8,811 nucleotides of DNA from Bacillota bacterium (lineage in GTDB: Bacteria; Bacillota_A; Clostridia; Clostridiales; Clostridiaceae): contig JAJXYA010000344.1 in the NCBI GenBank assembly GCA_021780795.1, positions 1-8,811 of the forward strand, written 5' to 3'. Numbering within the stretch: position 1 is the first letter of the stretch; every line of letters begins with the position of its first letter. The notes beneath the pieces are model-generated. The model was not told the DNA's origin, ran no database searches, and saw only the letters and a list, made by a program, of their open reading frames with translations. Position numbers and translations under genes: made by a program. This document shows, piece after piece, positions 1 through 6,033 of this stretch.

Positions 1-38
1 TTGATAACTGTTAAGTACATATAAGGAATACAAGGGGG
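1..38 (+). promoter_or_regulatory. Truncated copy of shared hairpin-spacer-SD leader element, upstream of iorA
   Basis: The window opens inside the element. Bases 3-5 (GAT) match the loop of the copy at 2629-2674, and 6-15 (AACTGTTAAG) match its right stem arm. Only the last two bases of the left arm (1-2, TT) are in the window. Bases 16-31 (TACATATAAGGAATAC) are the 16-nt spacer and 32-38 (AAGGGGG) the SD, followed by 7 nt to the iorA ATG. The spacer matches the phosphomutase copy in its second half (AAGGAATAC against GAGGAATAC) but lacks the CTCC found in the first half of most other copies. That this is the same element is an inference from spacing and similarity. The promoter lies outside the window. 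Confidence 0.6.
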
Positions 39-45
39 TATTTAT

Positions 46-1812
46 ATGAAAAAAGTAATCATGTCAGGAAATGAGGCTATTGCAAGAGGTGCTTATGAGG
101 CTGGTTGTCATATAGCATCAGCTTATGCGGGAACGCCTAGTACAGAAATACTTGAAAATTTCGCGCAATATGAAGGTGTTTATGCAGAATGGGCGCCTAA
201 TGAAAAAGTAGGATTTGAAGTTGCGTCTGGTGCATCTATTGGTGGAGCTAGAACACTCACCACTATGAAGCATGTAGGATTAAACGTAGCTGCTGATCCA
301 TTATTTACAATGGCTTATGAAGGTGTGAATGGAGGATTTGTTGTGGTAACAGCAGATGACCCTGGAATGCATTCATCTCAGAACGAGCAAGATAATAGAT
401 ATTATGCGCCACATGCTAAAGTAGCAATGATAGAACCATCTGATTCACAAGAATGTCTAGACTATGTGAAAGCAGCTTATGAAATTAGTGAAAAATTTGA
501 TACAGTTGTTTTATTTAGAGTTACTACAAGAGTATGTCACTCTAAATCTGTAATAGAGCTTGGCGAAAAAGGTTTAGTAGGTGTAAGACCATACGAAAAG
601 AATATTAAGAAATATATCATGACACCAGCACATTCAAAAGCTAAACATTATGAAGTAGAAGAAAGATTAGAAGCTTTAAGACAATTTTCTAATACTACTC
701 CTTTAAATAGAATAGAAATGGGTAATAATGACATAGGAATAATTACAAGTGGTATTTCTTATCAATATGCTAAAGAAGTTTTAGGTGATAATGCTTCTTA
801 TCTAAAAATAGGGATGAGCTATCCTCTTCCAGATGAAATGATTAAAGAATTTGCAGCTAAAGTTGAAAAGCTTTATATAATAGAAGAAAATGATCCTTAT
901 TTAGAAACAGCAATTAAAGCAATGGGAATTCAATGCATAGGAAAAGAAATAATTCCTATTTGTGAAGAGCTAAATCCTGACATAATAAGAAAAGCTATAT
1001 TAGGCGAAGTTAATAATCTTACTTATGCAACGGATGTACAAGCACCTTCAAGACCACCAGTATTATGCCCAGGGTGCCCTCATAGAGGGATTTTTTATCA
1101 AGTATCAAAATATAAAGATGTAATAGCATCGGGTGATATAGGCTGTTATACATTAGGGATGGTAGATCCTCTTAATGTAACAGATACAGTTATATGTATG
1201 GGAGCTTCAATTTCTGCAGGTTCAGGTATTGAAAGAGCTAATATGGTTGCAAATAGAGATGATAAAAAAGTCTTTGCTTTCATTGGAGACTCAACTTTCT
1301 TCCATTCTGGAGTAACAGGGCTTATAAATACAGTTTATAATAATACCCCTATAGTTACTTGTATTTTAGATAATAGAATTACAGGAATGACAGGACATCA
1401 AGAAAATCCTGGTACGGGAAAAACTCTTCAAGGAACTCCTGCACCTATGATTGATATAGAACAATTAGTTCTTGCTTGTGGTATTAAACCAGAAAATATA
1501 AGAGTTGTAGATCCATATAAATTAGAAGAGACTAAACAAGCAGTGAAAGAAGCACATGATAGTACTGAGCCTTTTGTGATCATTACAAAACAACCTTGTG
1601 CATTAATTAAGGATGTACTTAAAGCTAGGGCAGGAATCAAATGTGTTATTGACCAAGAAAAATGTAAAAAATGCAAAGCTTGTTTAAAAACAGGCTGTCC
1701 AGCACTAAGATTCAGAGATGGAGCTGTAAGCATAGATAGTTCAATGTGTAATGGATGCGGGTTATGCAAGCAAGTTTGTTCATTTAAAGCAATAGAAAAG
1801 GTTGGTGAATAA
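46..1812 (+). CDS. iorA: Indolepyruvate:ferredoxin oxidoreductase, alpha subunit
   Basis: This is the large catalytic subunit of the cytoplasmic enzyme that oxidatively decarboxylates arylpyruvates (the transamination products of Trp, Phe and Tyr) to aryl-acetyl-CoA and CO2, reducing ferredoxin. The 588-residue length is close to the family norm. In order: an N-terminal pyrimidine-binding-type domain beginning with MSGNEAIARGAYEAG and AYAGTPSTE; a CPGCPHRG motif at residues 341-348; a TPP/Mg-binding segment starting GDSTFFHSG at 414; and a C-terminal two-cluster [4Fe-4S] ferredoxin domain with cysteines 540, 543, 546, 551 and 568, 571, 574, 578. All expected cysteines are present. The ATG at 46 has AAGGGGG 7 nt upstream. 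iorB follows after one base, so the two subunits are almost certainly co-transcribed and translationally coupled. The substrate class is known from the family; the exact arylpyruvate preference cannot be read from the sequence. Confidence 0.95.
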   Translation: MKKVIMSGNEAIARGAYEAGCHIASAYAGTPSTEILENFAQYEGVYAEWAPNEKVGFEVASGASIGGARTLTTMKHVGLNVAADPLFTMAYEGVNGGFVVVTADDPGMHSSQNEQDNRYYAPHAKVAMIEPSDSQECLDYVKAAYEISEKFDTVVLFRVTTRVCHSKSVIELGEKGLVGVRPYEKNIKKYIMTPAHSKAKHYEVEERLEALRQFSNTTPLNRIEMGNNDIGIITSGISYQYAKEVLGDNASYLKIGMSYPLPDEMIKEFAAKVEKLYIIEENDPYLETAIKAMGIQCIGKEIIPICEELNPDIIRKAILGEVNNLTYATDVQAPSRPPVLCPGCPHRGIFYQVSKYKDVIASGDIGCYTLGMVDPLNVTDTVICMGASISAGSGIERANMVANRDDKKVFAFIGDSTFFHSGVTGLINTVYNNTPIVTCILDNRITGMTGHQENPGTGKTLQGTPAPMIDIEQLVLACGIKPENIRVVDPYKLEETKQAVKEAHDSTEPFVIITKQPCALIKDVLKARAGIKCVIDQEKCKKCKACLKTGCPALRFRDGAVSIDSSMCNGCGLCKQVCSFKAIEKVGE

Positions 1813-1813
1813 C

Positions 1814-2389
1814 ATGAGAGAGAATAAAAGTGTATTATTTGTTGGTGTAGGTGGACAAGGTACTATTCTAGCCTCTAAAATATTAACTGAAGGACTTTTA
1901 AAAAGTGGATATGATGTAAAAATGTCAGAAGTCCATGGAATGGCTCAAAGAGGTGGAAGCGTTACAACTCAAGTAAGATTTGGAGAAAAGGTTTATTCTC
2001 CACTAATAGAAAAAGGTAAAGTAGACGTAATAGTATCATTTGAAAAAGGTGAAGCAGCTAGATACTTACCCTATTTAAAGAAAGACGGTCATATAGTGGT
2101 TAATGACTATGAAATACATCCAGTACCAGTTTTAATAGGTAAAGAAAAGTATCCTGAGAATGTTAATGAAAGATTAACAAAAGCAGTTGATAACATAGTA
2201 ATTATTAATGCAGCTGAAATTGCTCATAATCTTGGCAATATTAAAGCCCAAAATGTTGTTTTACTGGGAGCGTTGATCAAAGTGCTTAAGCTAGAAGATA
2301 TAAACTGGGATGAAGTTATTAGTGATATAGTACCTTCTAAAGCTATAGACTTAAATAAAAAGGCATTTAAAGCTGGTATGGATGTTTAG
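1814..2389 (+). CDS. iorB: Indolepyruvate:ferredoxin oxidoreductase, beta subunit
   Basis: This is the small subunit of the IorAB complex, homologous to the gamma domain of pyruvate:ferredoxin oxidoreductase. It packs against IorA and is needed for CoA-dependent oxidative decarboxylation. From the ATG at 1814 it is 191 residues, normal for the family. The N terminus carries the glycine-rich GVGGQG motif (residues 11-16), followed by the signature EVHGMAQRGGSV (39-50). The frame is also open from a TTG at 1802 and a GTG at 1805, both overlapping the end of iorA. I prefer the ATG because it sits one base after the iorA stop and gives the usual short lead before the glycine-rich loop. The SD is modest (AAAAGG and GGTG inside the iorA end), consistent with coupling to iorA. 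A terminator follows 10 nt after the stop. Confidence 0.93.
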   Translation: MRENKSVLFVGVGGQGTILASKILTEGLLKSGYDVKMSEVHGMAQRGGSVTTQVRFGEKVYSPLIEKGKVDVIVSFEKGEAARYLPYLKKDGHIVVNDYEIHPVPVLIGKEKYPENVNERLTKAVDNIVIINAAEIAHNLGNIKAQNVVLLGALIKVLKLEDINWDEVISDIVPSKAIDLNKKAFKAGMDV

Positions 2390-2398
2390 TATTAAGTA

Positions 2399-2440
2399 AA
2401 AAATAGGGGCTTTGAGTTAAAGCTCCTATTTTTATTTTTC
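2399..2440 (+). terminator. Intrinsic terminator of iorAB
   Basis: Bases 2401-2413 and 2419-2431 form a 13-bp stem with a single G-U pair around the loop GAGTT. Outer A-T pairs extend it to 2399-2433, and a T-rich tract runs to 2439. It lies just after the iorB stop and closes the operon. Confidence 0.9.
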
Positions 2441-2494
2441 TATAGGAGTTAGAGCTAAGTTGAGTTGAATGTGCAAAATATATATTATAGATAG

Positions 2495-2527
2495 CCTACA
2501 AAGTATAAGAAAATATATTTTTGTAGG
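2495..2527. repeat. Inverted repeat overlapping the promoter of the unknown gene
   Basis: Perfect 8-bp arms, CCTACAAA (2495-2502) and TTTGTAGG (2520-2527), are separated by 17 nt of A/T-rich sequence. The right arm overlaps the proposed -35 region (2521-2526). The placement is what one would expect of an operator, but that role is inference; it could also be chance in AT-rich DNA. Confidence 0.4.
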
Positions 2528-2551
2528 AAATTTCTAAAAATTTGTTATAAT
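2521..2551 (+). promoter_or_regulatory. Promoter of the unknown 281-residue gene
   Basis: A perfect -10 (TATAAT, 2546-2551) is preceded by TGT, making an extended TGnTATAAT. The best -35 is TTGTAG (2521-2526) with a long 19-bp spacer, which the extended -10 could compensate. Transcription would start near 2558, giving a leader of about 125 nt that contains both copies of the hairpin-spacer-SD element. Confidence 0.55.
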
Positions 2552-2587
2552 ATAAATAAAGACTGTAGAGAAAATACGAAGAGTAGG

Positions 2588-2628
2588 ACAATTAATAGTT
2601 GTTTAGTGCTCCAGAGAACTACAAGGGG
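2588..2628 (+). promoter_or_regulatory. Upstream tandem copy of shared leader element (no gene directly after it)
   Basis: A weak hairpin (ACAATT 2588-2593, loop AAT, AGTTGT 2597-2602, one G-U pair) is followed by the spacer TGCTCCAGAGAACTAC (2607-2622) and the SD-like AAGGGG (2623-2628). Bases 2588-2628 match 2633-2673 at 38 of 41 positions, a direct repeat with a 45-nt period. The SD here leads to no annotated gene. It does precede, by 8 nt, a four-codon frame TTG-ATA-ATT-GTT-TAG (2637-2651) lying inside the second hairpin. Confidence 0.7.
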
Positions 2629-2674
2629 CTAAACAATTGATAATTGTTTAGTACTCCAGAGAACTACAAGGGGG
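2629..2674 (+). promoter_or_regulatory. Downstream tandem copy of shared leader element, with the SD of the unknown gene
   Basis: A perfect 10-bp stem (CTAAACAATT 2629-2638, loop GAT, AATTGTTTAG 2642-2651) is followed by the 16-nt spacer TACTCCAGAGAACTAC (2652-2667) and AAGGGGG (2668-2674), then 7 nt to the ATG at 2682. The CTCC at 2654-2657 could pair with the G run of the SD (one U-G), which would partly sequester it; that pairing is inference. Confidence 0.75.
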
Positions 2675-2681
2675 AATTGAA

Positions 2682-3527
2682 ATGTCAATATATTCACTAG
2701 CACCTAAAGAAATATTAGAGCATATAAAGCAATATATAAAGAGGGGCGAAGTAGCTAATATATCTGATGCTTTGGAATATAATAATATATTATATAGAGA
2801 AATTACATTTTCTAAAAAATTGTTTAATAATTTTCGTAAAGAACATTTGGGATACATTTATATTAATGAAAAAAACGAAATTGTTACTGAAAAATCTTTA
2901 CAAGAAAGATTAGCAAAATTAGCTTATTTTTCAGAATTATTTTATAATACAAAAAACACAACCTGCATAGTGAATGCACTTCAAGATGAAGGTGTAATTG
3001 AAAAGGATAGAAGGGATTATAAATTAGTGGCTGAGGGTTTGGATTTCTTAACTAAAGAAGGAATTGTGGACTCGGAACAGGTAAAACAAATTGTTATTAA
3101 GCTTCCGGAAATTAGAAAAAATAACAACGAAGCTTTAAAGCAACTTGTGGCTAAATCCCAAGAATATAAAGAAGAAAAAAAATATTTTAATGCGTATATG
3201 TTAGAAGAACTAATGCCAACATATAGAGAGGCCTTGAGAATAAATCTACATAAAATAAAATTGATAGACTCCGGAAGAGAATGTTATGCAAATATTAAAA
3301 AAACTTCCGAAAAAAAGAGAAAACAAATGTCCATTAGATTTAATCACAAACTAACTGAACCTTTAATGAAGATAAGCTATATGATGGGGTACTTTATTAA
3401 ATTGGTTAACACTTGTGAAGCTATAAGCAAAATGTCAGACGCTCAATATTTTAAGTACTTAGGCACTATTGAAAAAGAAAATATTGATTATAGAGTAAAA
3501 TTGAATAGAAGTAAAAAGAACTCCTAA
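2682..3527 (+). CDS. Uncharacterised helical, lysine-rich cytoplasmic protein (281 residues)
   Basis: I do not recognise this family. The protein has no signal peptide, no convincing membrane segment and no catalytic motif I can name. It looks mostly alpha-helical and highly charged. The N-terminal third (about 1-125) alternates helical and short strand-like stretches, such as GYIYINEKNEI. A helical middle (about 126-195) is rich in K/E, with possible coiled-coil character around EALKQLVAKSQEYKEEKK. The C-terminal part is basic (SEKKRKQM, then LNRSKKNS at the end). Base composition and codon use resemble the neighbours, so I see no sign of recent transfer. The ATG at 2682 is fixed by AAGGGGG 7 nt upstream. 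The gene has its own promoter and appears monocistronic. It alone here carries a doubled leader element, suggesting stronger leader control. Its last codons and stop lie within the terminator stem. Confidence 0.8.
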   Translation: MSIYSLAPKEILEHIKQYIKRGEVANISDALEYNNILYREITFSKKLFNNFRKEHLGYIYINEKNEIVTEKSLQERLAKLAYFSELFYNTKNTTCIVNALQDEGVIEKDRRDYKLVAEGLDFLTKEGIVDSEQVKQIVIKLPEIRKNNNEALKQLVAKSQEYKEEKKYFNAYMLEELMPTYREALRINLHKIKLIDSGRECYANIKKTSEKKRKQMSIRFNHKLTEPLMKISYMMGYFIKLVNTCEAISKMSDAQYFKYLGTIEKENIDYRVKLNRSKKNS

Positions 3528-3554
3528 TTTGGAGTTCTTTTTACTTCTATTCAA
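3501..3554. terminator. Bidirectional terminator: 24-bp perfect inverted repeat
   Basis: Arms 3501-3524 and 3531-3554 are perfectly complementary over 24 bp around a TAATTT loop. The core GAACTCC/GGAGTTC is flanked by A5 and T5, so each strand reads as a G+C-containing stem followed by a T tract. It serves both converging genes. The stop codon of the upstream plus-strand gene (3525-3527) is in the loop, and that of the minus-strand decarboxylase (3547-3549) is in the right arm. Confidence 0.93.
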
Positions 3555-5037
3555 CAGTTATATAGACTGCATCTTCTTCTCTTACAACTTTTATATATTC
3601 AACTTCTGGATCTTCAGTTCCTTGGACATACAATCCAGTATTTTTCAACTTTTCAACATAATCTATAATTTCTTGAGTTATTCTCTCACCAGGGCAAAGT
3701 ATTGGAATACCAGGTGGATAAGCCATTAAGAATTCTCCACTAATCATACCAACGCTTTTTTTAATTTCAATGGCAGTATTTACACTGTTGAAAGCTTCAC
3801 GAGGTATTTGAGCTTGCTCTGGAATATCAGGGATATCAATAAAGTCAGATTTTTTAGTGCCTTTACCATAATATTCATTGCTTATTTCTCTTAGGGCTGA
3901 AAGCAATTGCTCCATTCCTGCTTCTGTATCTCCAAAAGAACCAACTGCTAAGATATTATATAGATCAGATAATTCCATTTGTATATGATATTTGTTAGCA
4001 AGGATCATATCTAAATCATAACCTGTTATACCTAAATCCCTACAAGTTATTGTAATTTTAGTAGGGTCAAAAGCATAAGCGCCAAAACCATCTAAAACCT
4101 CTTCTCCGAAACAATAAAACCCTGGGATTTTATTTACTTCATTTCTCACATAATCACATAAATCAATAGTTTTTTCTAAAAGCTGCGTGCCTTCCAATGC
4201 AATTTGGCGTCGTGCACAATCTAAGGAAGCCATTAGAATATATGAAGGTGATGTTGTGTGCATTAAATTTATTAACTGCTTAACTCTAGCAGGGTTAACA
4301 AGTTTTGAATTAACATGTAGAAGAGAACTTTGAGTTAATGAACCTATAATTTTATGTGTACTTTGACAACAGATATCTGCACCAGCTTCCATGGCTGACA
4401 TTGGCAATCTATCATTAAAATTAAGATGAGGGCCATGTGCCTCATCAACTATAAGAGGCATGTCGTATTCATGAACCATATCAGCAATTCTTTTAATATC
4501 AGTAGAAACTCCATAATATGTTGGATTAATTATAAGTACTGCCTTTGCATCTGGGTTGTCCTTTAAGGTTGCTTCTACTGTTTCAGGAGAAACTCCATGT
4601 GCAACACCGATTTTTTTATCAAGTTCTGGTTGCATATAAACAGGCACAGCACCGGATAATATAATACCACCAGTTATTGATTTATGTACATTTCTAGGCA
4701 CAATTATTTTGTCACCAGACCCAACTACAGACATAATCATAGCTTGAATAGCACCAGAAGTTCCATGAACTGAGAAAAAAGATGCATCAGCTCCATAAGC
4801 ATCAGCTGCTAATTCTTGTGCCTTTTTAATAGGTCCAGTTGAGTGGTGAAAACTATCAACAAGTTTAAAAACCGTAACGTCAATTTTAAAAGGGTTTTCC
4901 CCCATAAAACTTCTAAATTGTTCATCCACACCTAAACCTTTTTTATGGCCAGGTACGTGAAAAGGTAATGTTTCTCTGTCTACATATTCCATTAGAGCAT
5001 CAAACAATGGAGTTTCATTTTGATTTAATCTATACAA
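3547..5037 (-). CDS. speA: Orn/Lys/Arg decarboxylase family protein, probably arginine decarboxylase
   Basis: This is a PLP-dependent, fold-type I amino acid decarboxylase of the Bacillus SpeA/YaaO type, without the N-terminal receiver-like wing of the inducible E. coli enzymes. From the TTG at 5037 it has 496 residues; B. subtilis SpeA is about 490. Motifs seen, numbered from that start: FHVPGHKKG near 26-34, SVHGTSGA (89-96), DEAHG with the pyridine-nitrogen Asp at 198, the Schiff-base lysine at 229 in STHKIIGS, and YPPGIPILCPGE in the C-terminal domain. Arginine to agmatine, the first step of one polyamine route, is the likely reaction, but lysine or ornithine cannot be excluded by eye. 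The frame is open to an ATG at 5061, but that codon has no SD, while AAAGGGG sits 8 nt before the TTG. The start thus reads (M)YRLNQNETPLFDAL. It is divergent from L25 and convergent with the unknown gene. It lacks the leader element seen on four neighbours. Confidence 0.88.
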   Translation of the reverse strand: MYRLNQNETPLFDALMEYVDRETLPFHVPGHKKGLGVDEQFRSFMGENPFKIDVTVFKLVDSFHHSTGPIKKAQELAADAYGADASFFSVHGTSGAIQAMIMSVVGSGDKIIVPRNVHKSITGGIILSGAVPVYMQPELDKKIGVAHGVSPETVEATLKDNPDAKAVLIINPTYYGVSTDIKRIADMVHEYDMPLIVDEAHGPHLNFNDRLPMSAMEAGADICCQSTHKIIGSLTQSSLLHVNSKLVNPARVKQLINLMHTTSPSYILMASLDCARRQIALEGTQLLEKTIDLCDYVRNEVNKIPGFYCFGEEVLDGFGAYAFDPTKITITCRDLGITGYDLDMILANKYHIQMELSDLYNILAVGSFGDTEAGMEQLLSALREISNEYYGKGTKKSDFIDIPDIPEQAQIPREAFNSVNTAIEIKKSVGMISGEFLMAYPPGIPILCPGERITQEIIDYVEKLKNTGLYVQGTEDPEVEYIKVVREEDAVYITVE

Positions 5038-5045
5038 TTTATACA

Positions 5046-5052
5046 CCCCTTT
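5046..5052 (-). promoter_or_regulatory. Ribosome binding site that sets a TTG start for the decarboxylase
   Basis: On the minus strand AAAGGGG is followed by 8 nt (TGTATAAA) and TTG at 5037-5035. The in-frame ATG at 5061 lies upstream of this SD and has no SD of its own, so the TTG is the better start. Confidence 0.7.
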
Positions 5053-5266
5053 CAAAAGCATTTATATTAATCTTTAAAATCGTTATTTATAGTATATTCA
5101 TTCAACCAATTTATAATTATAAAGGAAAAGATATGCAAATGCAATAATAATTTGAAATTTTCAGACTAAATATAATAGCCTATTAATCTCTAGACAATTA
5201 AATATATTATGCTTTTAAAAAGGTATATTATTCTTTTTCTTAGTTAATAATACAGAAAGTAGTGAG

Positions 5267-5313
5267 GATAACAATTAATAATTGTTATCTGCTCCAGAGA
5301 AACGTAAGGAGGG
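5267..5313 (+). promoter_or_regulatory. Shared leader element with the SD of the L25 gene
   Basis: A perfect 10-bp stem (GATAACAATT 5267-5276, loop AAT, AATTGTTATC 5280-5289) is followed by the 16-nt spacer TGCTCCAGAGAAACGT (5290-5305) and AAGGAGGG (5306-5313), with 6 nt to the GTG start at 5320. The CTCC at 5292-5295 is complementary to the SD core GGAG (5308-5311), so a 4-bp helix hiding the SD is possible. The promoter is unclear; TATAAT at 5171-5176 is a candidate -10 but has only a weak -35. Confidence 0.75.
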
Positions 5314-5319
5314 ATAATA

Positions 5320-5910
5320 GTGGAAAAATTAGTAGTAAAAGAAAGAGAAAAGAATGCTCGGCATTCTGCAAGAAAAAATAGAAGAGACGGCAAAGTACCT
5401 GGGATTCTATATGGAAAAAATCTTAAAAATTTTATGTTTGAAGTTGGGGAATTAGAATTGAACAGTGAAATTAGTAGAATAGGAGAGCATGGTGTCCTAG
5501 ATATAAGCATTAATGGTGATAACCACAATGTTCTTATAAAAGAAATTCAAAGAGAACCTGTTAATCAAAAAATTATACATATTGATTTTGAAGAGTTATA
5601 TGAAAATAGCCGTGTAATAACAGAAGTGCCAATTAAGTTTTTAGGAGAAAATACAATAAATAAAAATGGTGGCATTCTACAAAAGGAAAGAAGTAGTGTA
5701 AAGCTTCAATGTAAAGCAGCAAAGATTCCTAAAGTAATTCAAGTGGATGTATCAAATTTATCTGTGGGTGATGCCTATAGAGTTGCAGATATTGAGTTTG
5801 GAGAAGAAATATCAATTATAGATGCATTGAACTTAGTCATAGCAACAGTAGCTACAGTTAATAAATATAATGAGAATACTGACGAACTTGGGGAAGAGAA
5901 TAATTTATAA
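5320..5910 (+). CDS. rplY: 50S ribosomal protein L25, general stress protein Ctc type
   Basis: This is the 5S-rRNA-binding protein of the large ribosomal subunit, in the long two-domain Ctc/TL5 form (196 residues; the short E. coli L25 is about 94). The N-terminal 5S-binding domain (about 1-92) shows ARKNRRDGKVPGILYG (17-32) and, near its end, KEIQREPVNQKIIHIDF, both hallmarks of the family. The C-terminal beta domain spans about 98-182 and is followed by a short acidic tail (ENTDELGEENNL). The start is GTG at 5320, fixed by AAGGAGGG 6 nt upstream. It is monocistronic: divergent from the decarboxylase and followed at once by a strong terminator. In Bacillus the ctc gene is stress-induced. Here, what can be seen is the leader hairpin element shared with functionally unrelated neighbours, so that leader is unlikely to be an L25-specific autoregulatory site. 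Confidence 0.93.
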   Translation: MEKLVVKEREKNARHSARKNRRDGKVPGILYGKNLKNFMFEVGELELNSEISRIGEHGVLDISINGDNHNVLIKEIQREPVNQKIIHIDFEELYENSRVITEVPIKFLGENTINKNGGILQKERSSVKLQCKAAKIPKVIQVDVSNLSVGDAYRVADIEFGEEISIIDALNLVIATVATVNKYNENTDELGEENNL

Positions 5911-5913
5911 TAA

Positions 5914-5964
5914 ATATACTAAAAATACCCTTATGTGAAAATCATAAGGGTATTTTTAGTGTAT
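5914..5964 (+). terminator. Intrinsic terminator after the L25 gene
   Basis: Arms 5918-5935 and 5943-5960 are perfectly complementary over 18 bp (loop TGAAAAT), and 4 further pairs including one G-U extend the stem to 5914-5964. The core CCCTTATG/CATAAGGG is followed by TATTTTTAG. The A-rich left flank would let it work on the opposite strand too, though no gene there needs it. Confidence 0.9.
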
Positions 5965-6033
5965 AGTTTTATGTGGAAATAGTACTCTACCATTTGAAAA
6001 CTTGTAAAAAATAGGTTATTAGTAAAAAATGCC

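Noticed and set aside
1428..1769. Open frame of 113 codons on the minus strand inside iorA.
   Set aside because: It is antisense to a well-conserved gene, has no SD, and its product looks like the complement of the iron-sulfur region. It is a shadow frame.
2600..2681. T-box, guanidine-II, preQ1 or other known riboswitch in the hairpin-spacer-SD leaders.
   Set aside because: No T-box sequence (AGGGTGGNACCGCG-like) and no ACGR loops are seen, and the linked genes are functionally unrelated. No known aptamer fits by eye.
2648..2857. Minus-strand frame of 69 codons over the start of the unknown gene.
   Set aside because: The plus-strand gene has a promoter, a strong SD and a longer frame; nothing supports the opposite strand.
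3529..3729. Plus-strand frame of 66 codons opposite the decarboxylase 3' end, rich in Phe and Tyr.
   Set aside because: It starts in the terminator and runs antisense to a clear gene. Its composition is the typical artefact of AT-rich antisense sequence.
5062..5266. Search for a small gene or RNA in the divergent gap between the decarboxylase and L25.
   Set aside because: Very AT-rich with scattered TATAAT-like sites but no supported frame with an SD and no strong hairpin. It probably holds the two divergent promoters, which I could not place firmly.
5266..5289. GGATAACAATT resembles half of the E. coli lac operator.
   Set aside because: The lac operator match is partial and the organism is a clostridium. 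The palindrome lies in the leader, not at a lac-type promoter, and is better explained as the stem of the repeated leader element.
5244..5528. Minus-strand frame of 94 codons overlapping the L25 leader and gene start.
   Set aside because: It is antisense to L25, has no SD, and its product has no family features.
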